Origin: Amycolatopsis alkalitolerans
GTDB lineage: Bacteria; Actinomycetota; Actinomycetes; Mycobacteriales; Pseudonocardiaceae
DNA: 64,000 nt
NCBI RefSeq assembly: GCF_006152065.1
Contig: NZ_VDFW01000009.1
Location: forward strand, 124,001-188,000
Direction of reading: 5' to 3'
Positions 1 through 8,329 of the stretch are shown piece by piece (positions within the stretch are counted from its first letter, which is position 1; every line of letters begins with the position of its first letter). The notes under the pieces were generated by a model. That model was not told where the DNA came from. It did not search any database and saw nothing but the letters and a program-made list of their open reading frames with translations. The position numbers and the translations under genes are program-made.

Positions 1-735
<735 letters not shown>

Positions 736-745
736 TTTCGAACTC

Positions 746-1633
746 GTGCATCGCGTATGGGTAGCTGAACTGGACGAGTCCGCCACGCAGGAGGTTCGCG
801 TGCTGCTCCTCGCCGCGCGCGAGGCCGACGGGCGTCCGGAAGTGGACGAGGCCGGGCCGCTGCCGTTCCAAGGTGGGCTTCACCTGCTGGGGCGCGAGGA
901 CGGCGAGCTGGCCGGGTACGCGCACCTGGACACCGCCGGGGACTCGTTCGGCAGGCAGGTCGCCGAGCTGATCGTGCATCCCGGCCGGCGCCGCCGGGGT
1001 CATGGCAGCGAACTGGCGCGCGAGTTGATCACGAAAGCGGATACCGGCGTGCGAGTGTGGTCGCACGGGGACCACCCCGCCGCAGCGCGGATCGCCGAGC
1101 ACGAGGGCTTCACGCGCGCCCGCGAACTGCTCGTCCTGCACACCCCGGTGCGGAGCTGGCCGGAGCCGGTGACGCCGCCGGACGTGACACTGCGCACTTT
1201 CGTGCCTGGGCAGGACGAGGAAGCGGTCATCGCCGTCAACGCGCGCGCCTTCGACTGGCACCCCGAACAGGGCAGCCTCACCGTCGACGACCTGCGTGCC
1301 GCCGAACGGGAGGACTGGTTCGACCCGGCTGGCTTCTTCCTCGCCGAGCGCGACGGCGCTGTCATCGGCTTCCACTGGACGAAGGTGCACCCGGCCGATC
1401 CGAACCGGTTCGACGGCGAGCACGTCGGCGAGGTCTACGTCGTCGGCGTCGATCCGGCGGCACAGGGCGGCGGGCTCGGCAAGGCGCTCACCGCCGCGGG
1501 GCTGCGCCACCTCGCCGATACCGGCCTGACCCAGGTGATCCTCTACGTCGAAGGCGACAACGCCCCGGCGATCGCGGTGTACGAGAAGCTGGGCTTCGCC
1601 CGCTACAGCGTGGACGTCCAGTACGCGCGGTGA
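746..1633 (+). CDS. mshD: Mycothiol synthase (acetyl-CoA:Cys-GlcN-Ins acetyltransferase)
   Basis: A 295-residue protein made of two GNAT domains. The C-terminal one is clear, with the acetyl-CoA loop around VDPAAQGGGLGKALTAAGL (about residue 235) and the end motif LYVEGDNAPAIAVYEKLGF. MshD catalyses the last step of mycothiol synthesis, acetylating Cys-GlcN-Ins; mycothiol is the low-molecular-weight thiol of actinobacteria. The length matches the family (about 300). The start is GTG, 10 nt after the glnR stop; no strong Shine-Dalgarno is visible, so translational coupling with glnR is possible. The ino1 gene near the right end makes the inositol phosphate precursor of the same pathway. Confidence 0.9.
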   Translation: MHRVWVAELDESATQEVRVLLLAAREADGRPEVDEAGPLPFQGGLHLLGREDGELAGYAHLDTAGDSFGRQVAELIVHPGRRRRGHGSELARELITKADTGVRVWSHGDHPAAARIAEHEGFTRARELLVLHTPVRSWPEPVTPPDVTLRTFVPGQDEEAVIAVNARAFDWHPEQGSLTVDDLRAAEREDWFDPAGFFLAERDGAVIGFHWTKVHPADPNRFDGEHVGEVYVVGVDPAAQGGGLGKALTAAGLRHLADTGLTQVILYVEGDNAPAIAVYEKLGFARYSVDVQYAR

Positions 1634-1640
1634 CCGATCC

Positions 1641-2690
1641 TCACTTCACCCGCGCGAAGCGGGCTACGGTGCGGGCGATCAGGTTGAGCAGCAGCACGAT
1701 GAGGATCAGCGTCAGCGCGCCGGCCCACGCACGGTCGAGCGCGGTGTTGTTGGGCTGGCCCGCCTCGGTGAACACGAACAGCGGCAACGACCCCTGCGGG
1801 TCGCTGAACGGGTTGAAGTTGATCGACTGCGCACCGAACACCGTCAGCAGCACCGGCGCCGTCTCACCCATGACGCGGGAGATGGCGAGCATGACACCGG
1901 TGACGATGCCGGCGGTCGCGGTCGGCAGCACGACCCGAACCACGGTGATCCACTTCGCGATACCCAGCGCGTACGAAGCCTCGCGCAGCGCCGCCGGGAC
2001 AAGCTTGAGCATCTCCTCCGTCGAGCGGATCACGGTCGGCAGCATCAGCACGATCAGCGCGAGCGAGCCCGCGAAGCCCGAGTAGGGCTGCGCAAGCAGC
2101 ACGATCCACAGCGCGAGGACGAACAGGCCGGCGACGATCGAAGGCAGCCCCGTCATCACGTCGACGAGGAAGCTCACCACCCGGCCGAGCCTGCCGGAGG
2201 AGTACTCGACGAGGTAGACCGCGACGAGGATGCCCAGCGGCGCGGCGATCGCGGTCGCGATGCCGACCTGTTCCAGCGTGCCGATGATCGCGTGGTACGC
2301 GCCACCGTCCGGGTCGGCTTCGGCGACCGAGCGCATCGAGTGCGTGAGGAACGTGCCGTCGAAGCGGCTGAGGCCGCGGAAGACCGTGTAGCCGAGCACG
2401 CCGACGAGCGCGAGCACCGCGAACAACACGGTCGCGAGCAGCACGTTCATCATCAGCCGGTCCTTGGCGTGCCGCCAGCCCTCGACGAGCGCCGAGACGA
2501 CGGTCAAGGCGATGACGTAGAGCACGGCCGCGATGAGGACGAACGCGACGTAGCCGGACAGCGGGGTGACCAGGAACAGCAGCGCGGTGATGGCGACCGC
2601 GCCCAGTGCCGTCGCCGCCAGCCCGACCCAGGTCAGCCGCGGCCTGGTCAGCGGGTTGGCGCCCAGCGGCTCTTCAAGTGCGACGGTCAT
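1641..2690 (-). CDS. pstA: Phosphate ABC transporter permease PstA
   Basis: Inner-membrane subunit of the high-affinity phosphate importer, 349 residues with several hydrophobic segments. The binding-protein-dependent transport motif is visible in the region EASYALGIAKWITVVRVVLPTA, the EAA loop that contacts the PstB ATPase. Its ATG overlaps the pstC stop by 4 nt (ATGA), so the two are translationally coupled. It is the last gene of the minus-strand pstS-pstC-pstA operon and ends 7 nt from the convergent mshD stop. pstB is not next to it, unlike in most bacteria. Confidence 0.95.
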   Translation of the reverse strand: MTVALEEPLGANPLTRPRLTWVGLAATALGAVAITALLFLVTPLSGYVAFVLIAAVLYVIALTVVSALVEGWRHAKDRLMMNVLLATVLFAVLALVGVLGYTVFRGLSRFDGTFLTHSMRSVAEADPDGGAYHAIIGTLEQVGIATAIAAPLGILVAVYLVEYSSGRLGRVVSFLVDVMTGLPSIVAGLFVLALWIVLLAQPYSGFAGSLALIVLMLPTVIRSTEEMLKLVPAALREASYALGIAKWITVVRVVLPTATAGIVTGVMLAISRVMGETAPVLLTVFGAQSINFNPFSDPQGSLPLFVFTEAGQPNNTALDRAWAGALTLILIVLLLNLIARTVARFARVK

Positions 2691-3655
2691 GCCCTCTTCT
2701 CCTTGCTGCCGCGCCGCACGATCGCGCGGGCACCGAAGTTGACCACGAGCGTGATCGCGAACAGCACGAGGCCGGAGGCGATGAGCGCGCTGCGCCCGGT
2801 GGCACCCGCGTCACCGAACTTGTTCGCGACGTTGGCCGCGATCGTCGCGCCTGCCGGGTCGAAGATGTGGAACGTGATGACGTTGCTGGACGAGAGCACG
2901 AGTGCGACGGCGATGGTTTCGCCGATGGCACGGCCGAAGCCGAGCACGATCGCGCTGATCATTCCGGAGCGGCCATAGGGCAGCACGGCCATCCGGATCA
3001 TCTCCCAGCGCGTCGCGCCGAGCGCGTACGCCGCCTCGATGTGCTCGTCCGGGGTCTGGATGAACACCTCGCGGCACAGCGCCGCGACGATCGGCAGGAT
3101 CATCACCGCGAGTACGACACCCGCGGCGAACATCGACTTGCCGTAGGTGTTGTTCGACGATGCGAACAGCGGGAACCAGCCCAGCCACTTGTTGAGGAAC
3201 TCCGACAGCGGGATCAACGTCGGCACGAGCCAGATCAGGCCCCAGAGACCGAACACCACGCTGGGCACGGCCGCCAGCAGGTCGACGATGTAGCCGAGCG
3301 GGCGCGCGACGGCGCGCGGCGCGTACTGGCTGATGTAGAGCCCGACGCCGACGGCGATCGGCACCCCGATGATCAACGCGAGGAGGGAGCTCAGGATGCT
3401 GCCGAACGCGAGCGCGGCGATGCCGAACTCGCCGGTCTGGTCGGGGTCCCACGCCAGTGTCGAGAAGAAGTTCGACTTGTCGTGCTGCAGCGCGGGAATC
3501 GCCTCGATGACCAGGAACGCGGCGATCAGCACGAGCAGCGCCAGGATGAACCACCCCGAGCTCTTCGCGAGCCAGCGGAACAGGGCGTCGCCACGGCGGG
3601 ATGGGTGCCGGGTCAGTTCGGCCCTCAGCTCCTCGGCAGCGGAGTTAACAGTGAT
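2687..3655 (-). CDS. pstC: Phosphate ABC transporter permease PstC (non-standard start proposed)
   Basis: PstC permease with the EAA motif around EAAYALGATRWEMIRMAVLP. The first ordinary start codon in frame is a GTG at 3532, but this lies inside the first membrane helix (WFILALLVLIAAFLV) and would give only 281 residues. The frame stays open upstream to a TGA at about 3670. Within it, an ATC at 3655 is preceded by GAGGAG at 6 nt spacing and would give ITVNSAAEELRAEL and 322 residues, the normal family length. ATC is a very rare initiator, so this start is inferred; a CTG further in is an alternative. The 3' end overlaps pstA by 4 nt. Confidence 0.85.
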   Translation of the reverse strand: MTVNSAAEELRAELTRHPSRRGDALFRWLAKSSGWFILALLVLIAAFLVIEAIPALQHDKSNFFSTLAWDPDQTGEFGIAALAFGSILSSLLALIIGVPIAVGVGLYISQYAPRAVARPLGYIVDLLAAVPSVVFGLWGLIWLVPTLIPLSEFLNKWLGWFPLFASSNNTYGKSMFAAGVVLAVMILPIVAALCREVFIQTPDEHIEAAYALGATRWEMIRMAVLPYGRSGMISAIVLGFGRAIGETIAVALVLSSSNVITFHIFDPAGATIAANVANKFGDAGATGRSALIASGLVLFAITLVVNFGARAIVRRGSKEKRA

Positions 3656-3682
3656 TTCGCGCTCCTCGTCTACTCAGCGCAC

Positions 3683-3715
3683 CGGCCTCGCCGGACTGGT
3701 TGCCCGGCGAGGCCG
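3683..3715 (-). terminator. Hairpin between pstS and pstC
   Basis: A perfect 12-bp stem (CGGCCTCGCCGG with its complement) and a 9-nt loop lie 21 nt after the pstS stop and before pstC. There is no long U tract, so it may act as a partial terminator or as a 3' stabiliser of pstS mRNA. Such an element would let the binding protein be made in excess of the permeases. Confidence 0.5.
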
Positions 3716-3736
3716 TCATGATGCGCTTCTTCGGTC

Positions 3737-4846
3737 TTACTTGAGCGAGCTGATCGCGGCCTGAACCTTGCTCTGGATGTTGCTGGGCAGCGGGACGTAG
3801 CCCTGCTGCGCCAGCGGCGCCTGCCCGTCGTTGCTGGCGAGGTAGTTCAGGAAGCCCTTCAGCAGCGGCAGCTTCTGCGGGTCGTTGCCCGACGAGCACA
3901 CGATCTCGTAGGTCACCAGCAGGTTCGGGTACGCGTTCGCGTCCGTGTTCGAGTAGTCGAACTGCAGCTTGACGTCGTTACCCTCACCGACGACCTTCGC
4001 CTTGGACAGGAAGTTCTTCACGTTGTCGTTGGTGAGCTCGACGAACTGGCCGGCTGCGTTGCTGACCTTCGCGTACGGGATGCTGCTCTGCGTCGCGAAC
4101 GACAACTCCATGTAGCCGATGCCGCCCTGGGTGCTCTTCACGCCCTGCGCGATGCCCTGCGTGCCGTTCGAGCCCTGGCCGCCCGGGGCCGGCCAGTTCT
4201 TGTTGGCCGGGAACGGGAAGTCGGCCTTCGCCTCGTTCGCGAGGTAGTTCGAGAAGTTGTAGCTCGTGCCCGAACCGTCCGAACGGTGGAACGTCTGGAT
4301 ACCCAGCGACGGGAAGTTGACGCCCGGGTTGTCCTTGGCGATGGCCGGGTCGTTCCAGTTGGTGATCTTGCCGGAGAAGATCTTCGCGAGCACCGACGAG
4401 GACAGGTTCAGCGGCTTGTCCACGCCGGGCACGTTGTAGCCGACCGCGATCGGGCCGGGCACCATGGGCAGGTCGAGGGCCGGACCACTCTTGCAGCGCG
4501 CGTCCGCGGCGGGCTTGTCCGACTCACCCAGCGGGAAGTCCGAACCCGAGAAGTCCGTCTGTCCCTGCTGGAACTGCTGCACGCCCTTACCCGAGCCGCC
4601 GCCCTGGTAGTTGATGTTCGCGCCGCTGCACTGGTTCTGGTACGCCTTGACCCACTCCGACATCGCGTTCGACTGGGCAGTCGAACCGGCGGAGATCAGC
4701 GAGCCGTTCGCGCACTGGATGTTCGAGGTGGGCTGCGCACTCGTCCCGCCCGGCGTCGCGTTGTTGTTGTCGCTGCCGCACGCGGTCAGGAGCAGAGCAC
4801 CGGCCGCGACAACGCCGAACGCGGCGCCGTGCCGCTTGATTTTCAC
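3737..4846 (-). CDS. pstS: Phosphate-binding lipoprotein PstS
   Basis: Extracellular phosphate receptor of the Pst importer, 369 residues. The GTG at 4846 was chosen because GGAGG precedes it and because the protein then starts with a lipoprotein signal: KIKRH, a hydrophobic stretch, and the lipobox LTAC with the lipid-modified Cys at residue 23. Phosphate-binding elements are visible: SAGSTAQSNAMSEW near the N-terminus, SGKGVQQF, and HRSDGSGTSYNF. An open frame continues upstream to 5116 but lacks a signal peptide and crosses the regulatory region. First gene of the minus-strand operon; four PHO-box-like units lie 70-113 nt upstream. Confidence 0.95.
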   Translation of the reverse strand: MKIKRHGAAFGVVAAGALLLTACGSDNNNATPGGTSAQPTSNIQCANGSLISAGSTAQSNAMSEWVKAYQNQCSGANINYQGGGSGKGVQQFQQGQTDFSGSDFPLGESDKPAADARCKSGPALDLPMVPGPIAVGYNVPGVDKPLNLSSSVLAKIFSGKITNWNDPAIAKDNPGVNFPSLGIQTFHRSDGSGTSYNFSNYLANEAKADFPFPANKNWPAPGGQGSNGTQGIAQGVKSTQGGIGYMELSFATQSSIPYAKVSNAAGQFVELTNDNVKNFLSKAKVVGEGNDVKLQFDYSNTDANAYPNLLVTYEIVCSSGNDPQKLPLLKGFLNYLASNDGQAPLAQQGYVPLPSNIQSKVQAAISSLK

Positions 4847-4915
4847 GTGAGGATCCTCCAACACTGGCAAGGACTGTCTGCGCGACGCTGTGTCGCGCAA
4901 GGGCACGGTAAGCAA

Positions 4916-4959
4916 CCGCAGTGGACTGAAGGCGGACCTCAGTTGAACGCGAGGTGAAA
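4916..4959 (-). promoter_or_regulatory. Putative PHO box for pstS (four 11-nt direct repeat units)
   Basis: Read on the minus strand, four consecutive 11-mers are TTTCACCTCGC, GTTCAACTGAG, GTCCGCCTTCA and GTCCACTGCGG. Actinomycete PhoP binds direct repeat units of 11 nt with a GTTCACC-like core, so both period and core fit. The first two units are the best matches. Located 70-113 nt upstream of the pstS start. The binding regulator is inferred; phoP is not in this window. Confidence 0.65.
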
Positions 4960-5110
4960 GCCGCCCCGGGAAGATATCGAACGGATCACGGCGAACGCTC
5001 CGTAATAACACCACGTCGCAGGGTTTTGTGACGCTCTTCTCAGCGGCTTCGCAGACAGCGTGACCTACCCCATTCGGGTGCCCCGAAACGCAGGAAGGTA
5101 CACGCCTTCT

Positions 5111-5132
5111 GTTCACTTTTCGTTAACCTGGC
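5111..5132 (+). promoter_or_regulatory. Putative PHO box for pstB (two 11-nt repeat units)
   Basis: Two adjacent 11-mers, GTTCACTTTTC and GTTAACCTGGC, begin 99 nt upstream of the pstB ATG. Both spacing and the GTTCAC/GTTAACC cores match the actinomycete PHO box pattern. It suggests that pstB, although split from pstSCA, is under the same phosphate control. Confidence 0.6.
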
Positions 5133-5209
5133 CACTGTAATCCGGACATCGCACGGCCGTAGCCTCGTACGTCTAGACGGACCTGGAAAGAAGTGAGCGT
5201 TCACCGCAA

Positions 5210-5986
5210 ATGGCGAAACGAATCGACGTCAAGGACCTCGACATCTACTACGGCAAATTCCACGCCGTGGACAGCGTCACGCTGTCGGTGCCGCCCCGCA
5301 ACGTCACCGCGTTCATCGGGCCGTCCGGCTGCGGCAAGTCGACAGTGCTGCGCACGCTGAACCGGATGCACGAAGTCATCCCGGGCGCCCGGGTGGACGG
5401 CCAGGTACTGCTCGACGGCCAGGACATCTACGCCTCCAGCGTGGACCCGGTCCAGGTGCGCCGCACCATCGGCATGGTCTTCCAGCGGCCCAACCCGTTC
5501 CCGACGATGTCCATCCGGGACAACGTCGTCGCCGGGCTCAAGCTCTCCGGCGTGCGGAACAAGAAGGAGCTGGACGAGATCGCCGAGCGCGCCTTGCGCG
5601 GGGCGAACCTGTGGACCGAGGTCAAGGACAGGCTGAACAAGCCCGGCGGCGGCCTTTCGGGCGGGCAGCAGCAGCGGCTGTGCATCGCACGGGCGATCGC
5701 GGTGCGGCCGGACGTGCTGCTGATGGACGAGCCGTGCTCGGCGCTGGACCCGATCTCGACGCTCGCGATCGAGGACCTGATCGGTGAGCTGAAGAAGGAC
5801 TACACGATCGTCATCGTGACGCACAACATGCAGCAGGCGGCGCGGGTTTCGGACCAGACGGCGTTCTTCAACCTCGCCGGGGTCGGCCAGCCAGGGCGCC
5901 TGATCGAGCTCAACGACACGGAGAAGATCTTCTCCAACCCGAACGAGAAGGCCACCGAGGACTACATCTCCGGCCGCTTCGGCTGA
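5210..5986 (+). CDS. pstB: Phosphate ABC transporter ATPase PstB
   Basis: ATPase that powers phosphate import through PstC/PstA, 258 residues, full length for the family. Walker A is GPSGCGKST at residues 37-45, the signature LSGGQQQR at about 147, and Walker [13 protein letters not shown] at about 170; the H-loop is in [11 protein letters not shown]. The glutamine-rich signature is typical of PstB. The ATG follows a weak AAGAAGTGAG ribosome site. The gene stands alone on the plus strand, divergent from pstSCA, and is followed at 60 nt by an unrelated exporter gene. Confidence 0.95.
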   Translation: MAKRIDVKDLDIYYGKFHAVDSVTLSVPPRNVTAFIGPSGCGKSTVLRTLNRMHEVIPGARVDGQVLLDGQDIYASSVDPVQVRRTIGMVFQRPNPFPTMSIRDNVVAGLKLSGVRNKKELDEIAERALRGANLWTEVKDRLNKPGGGLSGGQQQRLCIARAIAVRPDVLLMDEPCSALDPISTLAIEDLIGELKKDYTIVIVTHNMQQAARVSDQTAFFNLAGVGQPGRLIELNDTEKIFSNPNEKATEDYISGRFG

Positions 5987-6046
5987 GTCCCCGCAGCGAC
6001 CGTAACCGGGTCGAAAACTGTCGGCCCCCCCGGCTAGGGTCGTCAC

Positions 6047-6946
6047 GTGGTTTCGGTACACGTGGATGAGCTGGGGGGACGCCTGCCCCGGCTACGGGCG
6101 CGCTCATTCACGGGGCGAGCGCTAGGCGCCGTCCCGCCGCCGCTGCAGGTCCTGTTCGGGATCGTGTGCGTGCAGGTGGGCGCCTCGCTGGCCAAACAGT
6201 TGTTCGCGGTGGCGGGCCCGGCAGGCACGGTCAGCCTGCGCCTGTTCTTCGCGGCCGTGGTGCTGCTGCTGGTCTGGCGGCCGGCCCTGCGGCTCGGCCG
6301 CCGCGCGTGGCCCGTCGTGCTCGCCTACGGGGTCGTGCTCGGGCTGATGAACCTGAGCTTCTACCAGGCGCTGGCCCGCATCCCGCAGGGCATCGCGGTG
6401 ACCGTCGAGTTCCTGGGCCCGCTGGCCGTCGCGCTCGCCGGATCGCGCCGGCTGATCGACGCGCTGTGGGCGCTGCTCGCGGCCGGCGGCGTCGTCCTGC
6501 TGGCCGAGACCCGCGGCGACCTGTCGATGGCCGGGCTGCTGTTCGCGCTCGGCGCGGCGGTCTGCTGGGGTTCGTACATCCTGTTGAGCGCCGCGCTGGG
6601 CAGCCGCACGTCGCAGGGCAACGGGCTCGCGCTCGCGATGGCGGTCGCCGCGATGGTCGCGATGCCCACCGGCATCGCCGAGACCGGCACCGGCCTGCTT
6701 TCGCCGTGGCTGCTGATCCTCGGCCTCGCGGTCGCGCTGCTGTCCTCGGTCATCCCGTACTCGCTGGAACTCGAGGCCCTGCGCAAGATCCCGCCGCGCG
6801 TGTTCGGCGTGCTGATGAGCCTCGAACCGGCGGTCGGCGCGCTCGCCGGGCTGGTCGTGCTGCACGAGTCGCTGCACGCCCTGCAATGGGTCGCGCTGTG
6901 CTGCGTGGTGGCGGCGTCGATCGGGGCGACCCGCACGGCCAAGTAA
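6047..6946 (+). CDS. EamA/RhtA-like inner-membrane exporter
   Basis: Drug/metabolite transporter superfamily protein of 299 residues with about ten hydrophobic segments in two EamA halves. The text LMNLSFYQALARIPQGIAVTVEFLGPLAVAL matches the RhtA group that exports threonine and homoserine; EALRKIPPRVFGVLMSLEPAVGALAGL matches the second half. The substrate is inferred from the group only. Start is GTG at 6047, before which no good Shine-Dalgarno is seen. The next gene starts 9 nt after its stop, so the two may be cotranscribed. Confidence 0.8.
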   Translation: MVSVHVDELGGRLPRLRARSFTGRALGAVPPPLQVLFGIVCVQVGASLAKQLFAVAGPAGTVSLRLFFAAVVLLLVWRPALRLGRRAWPVVLAYGVVLGLMNLSFYQALARIPQGIAVTVEFLGPLAVALAGSRRLIDALWALLAAGGVVLLAETRGDLSMAGLLFALGAAVCWGSYILLSAALGSRTSQGNGLALAMAVAAMVAMPTGIAETGTGLLSPWLLILGLAVALLSSVIPYSLELEALRKIPPRVFGVLMSLEPAVGALAGLVVLHESLHALQWVALCCVVAASIGATRTAK

Positions 6947-6955
6947 CCTGGCGTC

Positions 6956-7591
6956 GTGACCGTCCTCGACGACCTGGACCAGCCTGCGGCCGCCCTTCTG
7001 CGCGAACTGCGCAGTGAGCTGATGGTCTGCAAGTTCGCGGTCGACGAGCTCATGACGAAGCTACGGATCCTGTCCGAGGAGTTCGACTTCGCCCACCAGC
7101 ACGACCCGATCGAGCACCTCACCAGCCGCGTCAAGCAGCCGCAGGCGATCCTGCAGAAGCTGCGGCGCAAGGGCCTGGAGCCGAACATCGAGGCGATCCA
7201 GGAGCACATCGAGGACGTCGCCGGGATCCGCGTGGTGTGCCCGTTCGTGCCGGACGTGTACATGGTGGCGGGCATGCTCGGGCGGCAGGACGACGTGGAG
7301 ATCGTCCGCACGAAGGACTACATCGCCGAGCCGAAACCCAATGGCTACCGCAGCCTTCATCTTATCGTGCGGATCCCGGTGTTCCTGTCCGACCGGGTCG
7401 AGAAGGTCAAGGTCGAGATCCAGATGCGGACGATCGCGATGGACTTCTGGGCCGCCGTCGAGCACAAGCTGTTCTACAAGTACGACGGCGAGGCCCCGGC
7501 GGACTTCGCGGTCGAACTGCAGGCGACCCCGGCCACCGCAGCCGATCTTGACAGCCGGATGACCGCGCTACACCAGCGAATCCAGCCCTAG
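6956..7591 (+). CDS. Single-domain (p)ppGpp synthetase, RelQ/YjbM type
   Basis: RelA/SpoT nucleotidyltransferase domain without the HD hydrolase, TGS or ACT domains, 211 residues, the usual size of small alarmone synthetases. Visible landmarks are EDVAGIRVVCPFVPDVY, the substrate loop DYIAEPKPNGYRSLHLIV, and EIQMRTIAMDFWAAVEHKLFYKY. Such enzymes transfer pyrophosphate from ATP to GDP or GTP. It starts with GTG and its stop shares the four bases CTAG with the phoU stop on the other strand. Its placement beside phosphate genes fits a link between nutrient state and alarmone synthesis, but that is inference. Confidence 0.88.
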   Translation: MTVLDDLDQPAAALLRELRSELMVCKFAVDELMTKLRILSEEFDFAHQHDPIEHLTSRVKQPQAILQKLRRKGLEPNIEAIQEHIEDVAGIRVVCPFVPDVYMVAGMLGRQDDVEIVRTKDYIAEPKPNGYRSLHLIVRIPVFLSDRVEKVKVEIQMRTIAMDFWAAVEHKLFYKYDGEAPADFAVELQATPATAADLDSRMTALHQRIQP

Positions 7592-8253
7592 ATGTCCTCG
7601 TCGGCGCCGTAGCCGGGCATCTTGCCGGTGGCGACGAACACCATCCGCTTGGCGACCGAAACCGCGTGGTCGGCGTAGCGCTCGTAGAAGCGGCCGAGCA
7701 GCGTGACGTCGACGGCGGCGGGCACGCCGAACTCCCAGTCCTTCGCCATGATCACGCTGAACAGGTGGCGGTGGATCTCGTCGACCTGGTCGTCGTCGGC
7801 CTCGATCGAGCGGGCGGCCTCGACGTCCCTGGACTTGATGACCTCTTCCGCGCGCAGCGCCAGCTTCACGACCGCCTCGCCCATCTCGGCGAAGTACGGC
7901 CGGACCGGCTCCGGCAGCGCCGACTCGGGGTGGCGGCGGCGGGCCGCCTTGGCCACGTGCAGGGCGAGGTCGCCCATCCGCTCGAGGCTCTCCGCGGCGT
8001 GGATGACCGCGAGCACCGTCCGCAGATCGGTCGCGACCGGGGCTTGCAGCGCGAGCAGGGCGTACGCCTGCTCCTCACACTCGGCCCGCATGTCGTCGAT
8101 CTTGGCGTCGTCACCGATCACCTGCTCGGCCAGCGCGAGATCGGCGTCCAGCAGGGCCCTGGTCGCCTTCTCCATCGCGGCGGCCACCCCGACGGACATC
8201 TCCGCCAGGTTGTCGGCCAACTGTTCGAGTTCGACGTGATAAGCCTCGCGCAT
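7588..8253 (-). CDS. phoU: Phosphate transport regulator PhoU
   Basis: Cytoplasmic all-helical PhoU, 221 residues, with the two repeated PhoU domains. It modulates Pst activity and, in many bacteria, the PhoR/PhoP system. Visible landmarks are MREAYHVELEQL at the start, LRTVLAVIHAAESLERMGDLALHVAKAA, and GRFYERYADHAVSVAKRMVF. The ATG at 8253 is preferred to a GTG two codons upstream because the family starts with MRE and AAGGTG lies at good distance. Convergent with the alarmone synthetase, overlapping it by 4 nt. Confidence 0.92.
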   Translation of the reverse strand: MREAYHVELEQLADNLAEMSVGVAAAMEKATRALLDADLALAEQVIGDDAKIDDMRAECEEQAYALLALQAPVATDLRTVLAVIHAAESLERMGDLALHVAKAARRRHPESALPEPVRPYFAEMGEAVVKLALRAEEVIKSRDVEAARSIEADDDQVDEIHRHLFSVIMAKDWEFGVPAAVDVTLLGRFYERYADHAVSVAKRMVFVATGKMPGYGADEDI

Positions 8254-8329
8254 GGCCACACCTTACGGGCTGAGCAGAGCGAACACCGCATCGCAGGATG
8301 AACCGGCAGTGAACCCCGCCTAACGAATG

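Larger units (their letters stand above)
4847..5209. other. Divergent regulatory region between pstS and pstB
   Basis: This 363-bp gap holds no gene. It must contain the promoters for the leftward pstSCA operon and the rightward pstB gene. Two sets of 11-nt direct repeats resembling PHO boxes are listed separately, one on each strand. The region is less GC-rich than the flanking genes around 4975-5020 and 5110-5145. Confidence 0.8.
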
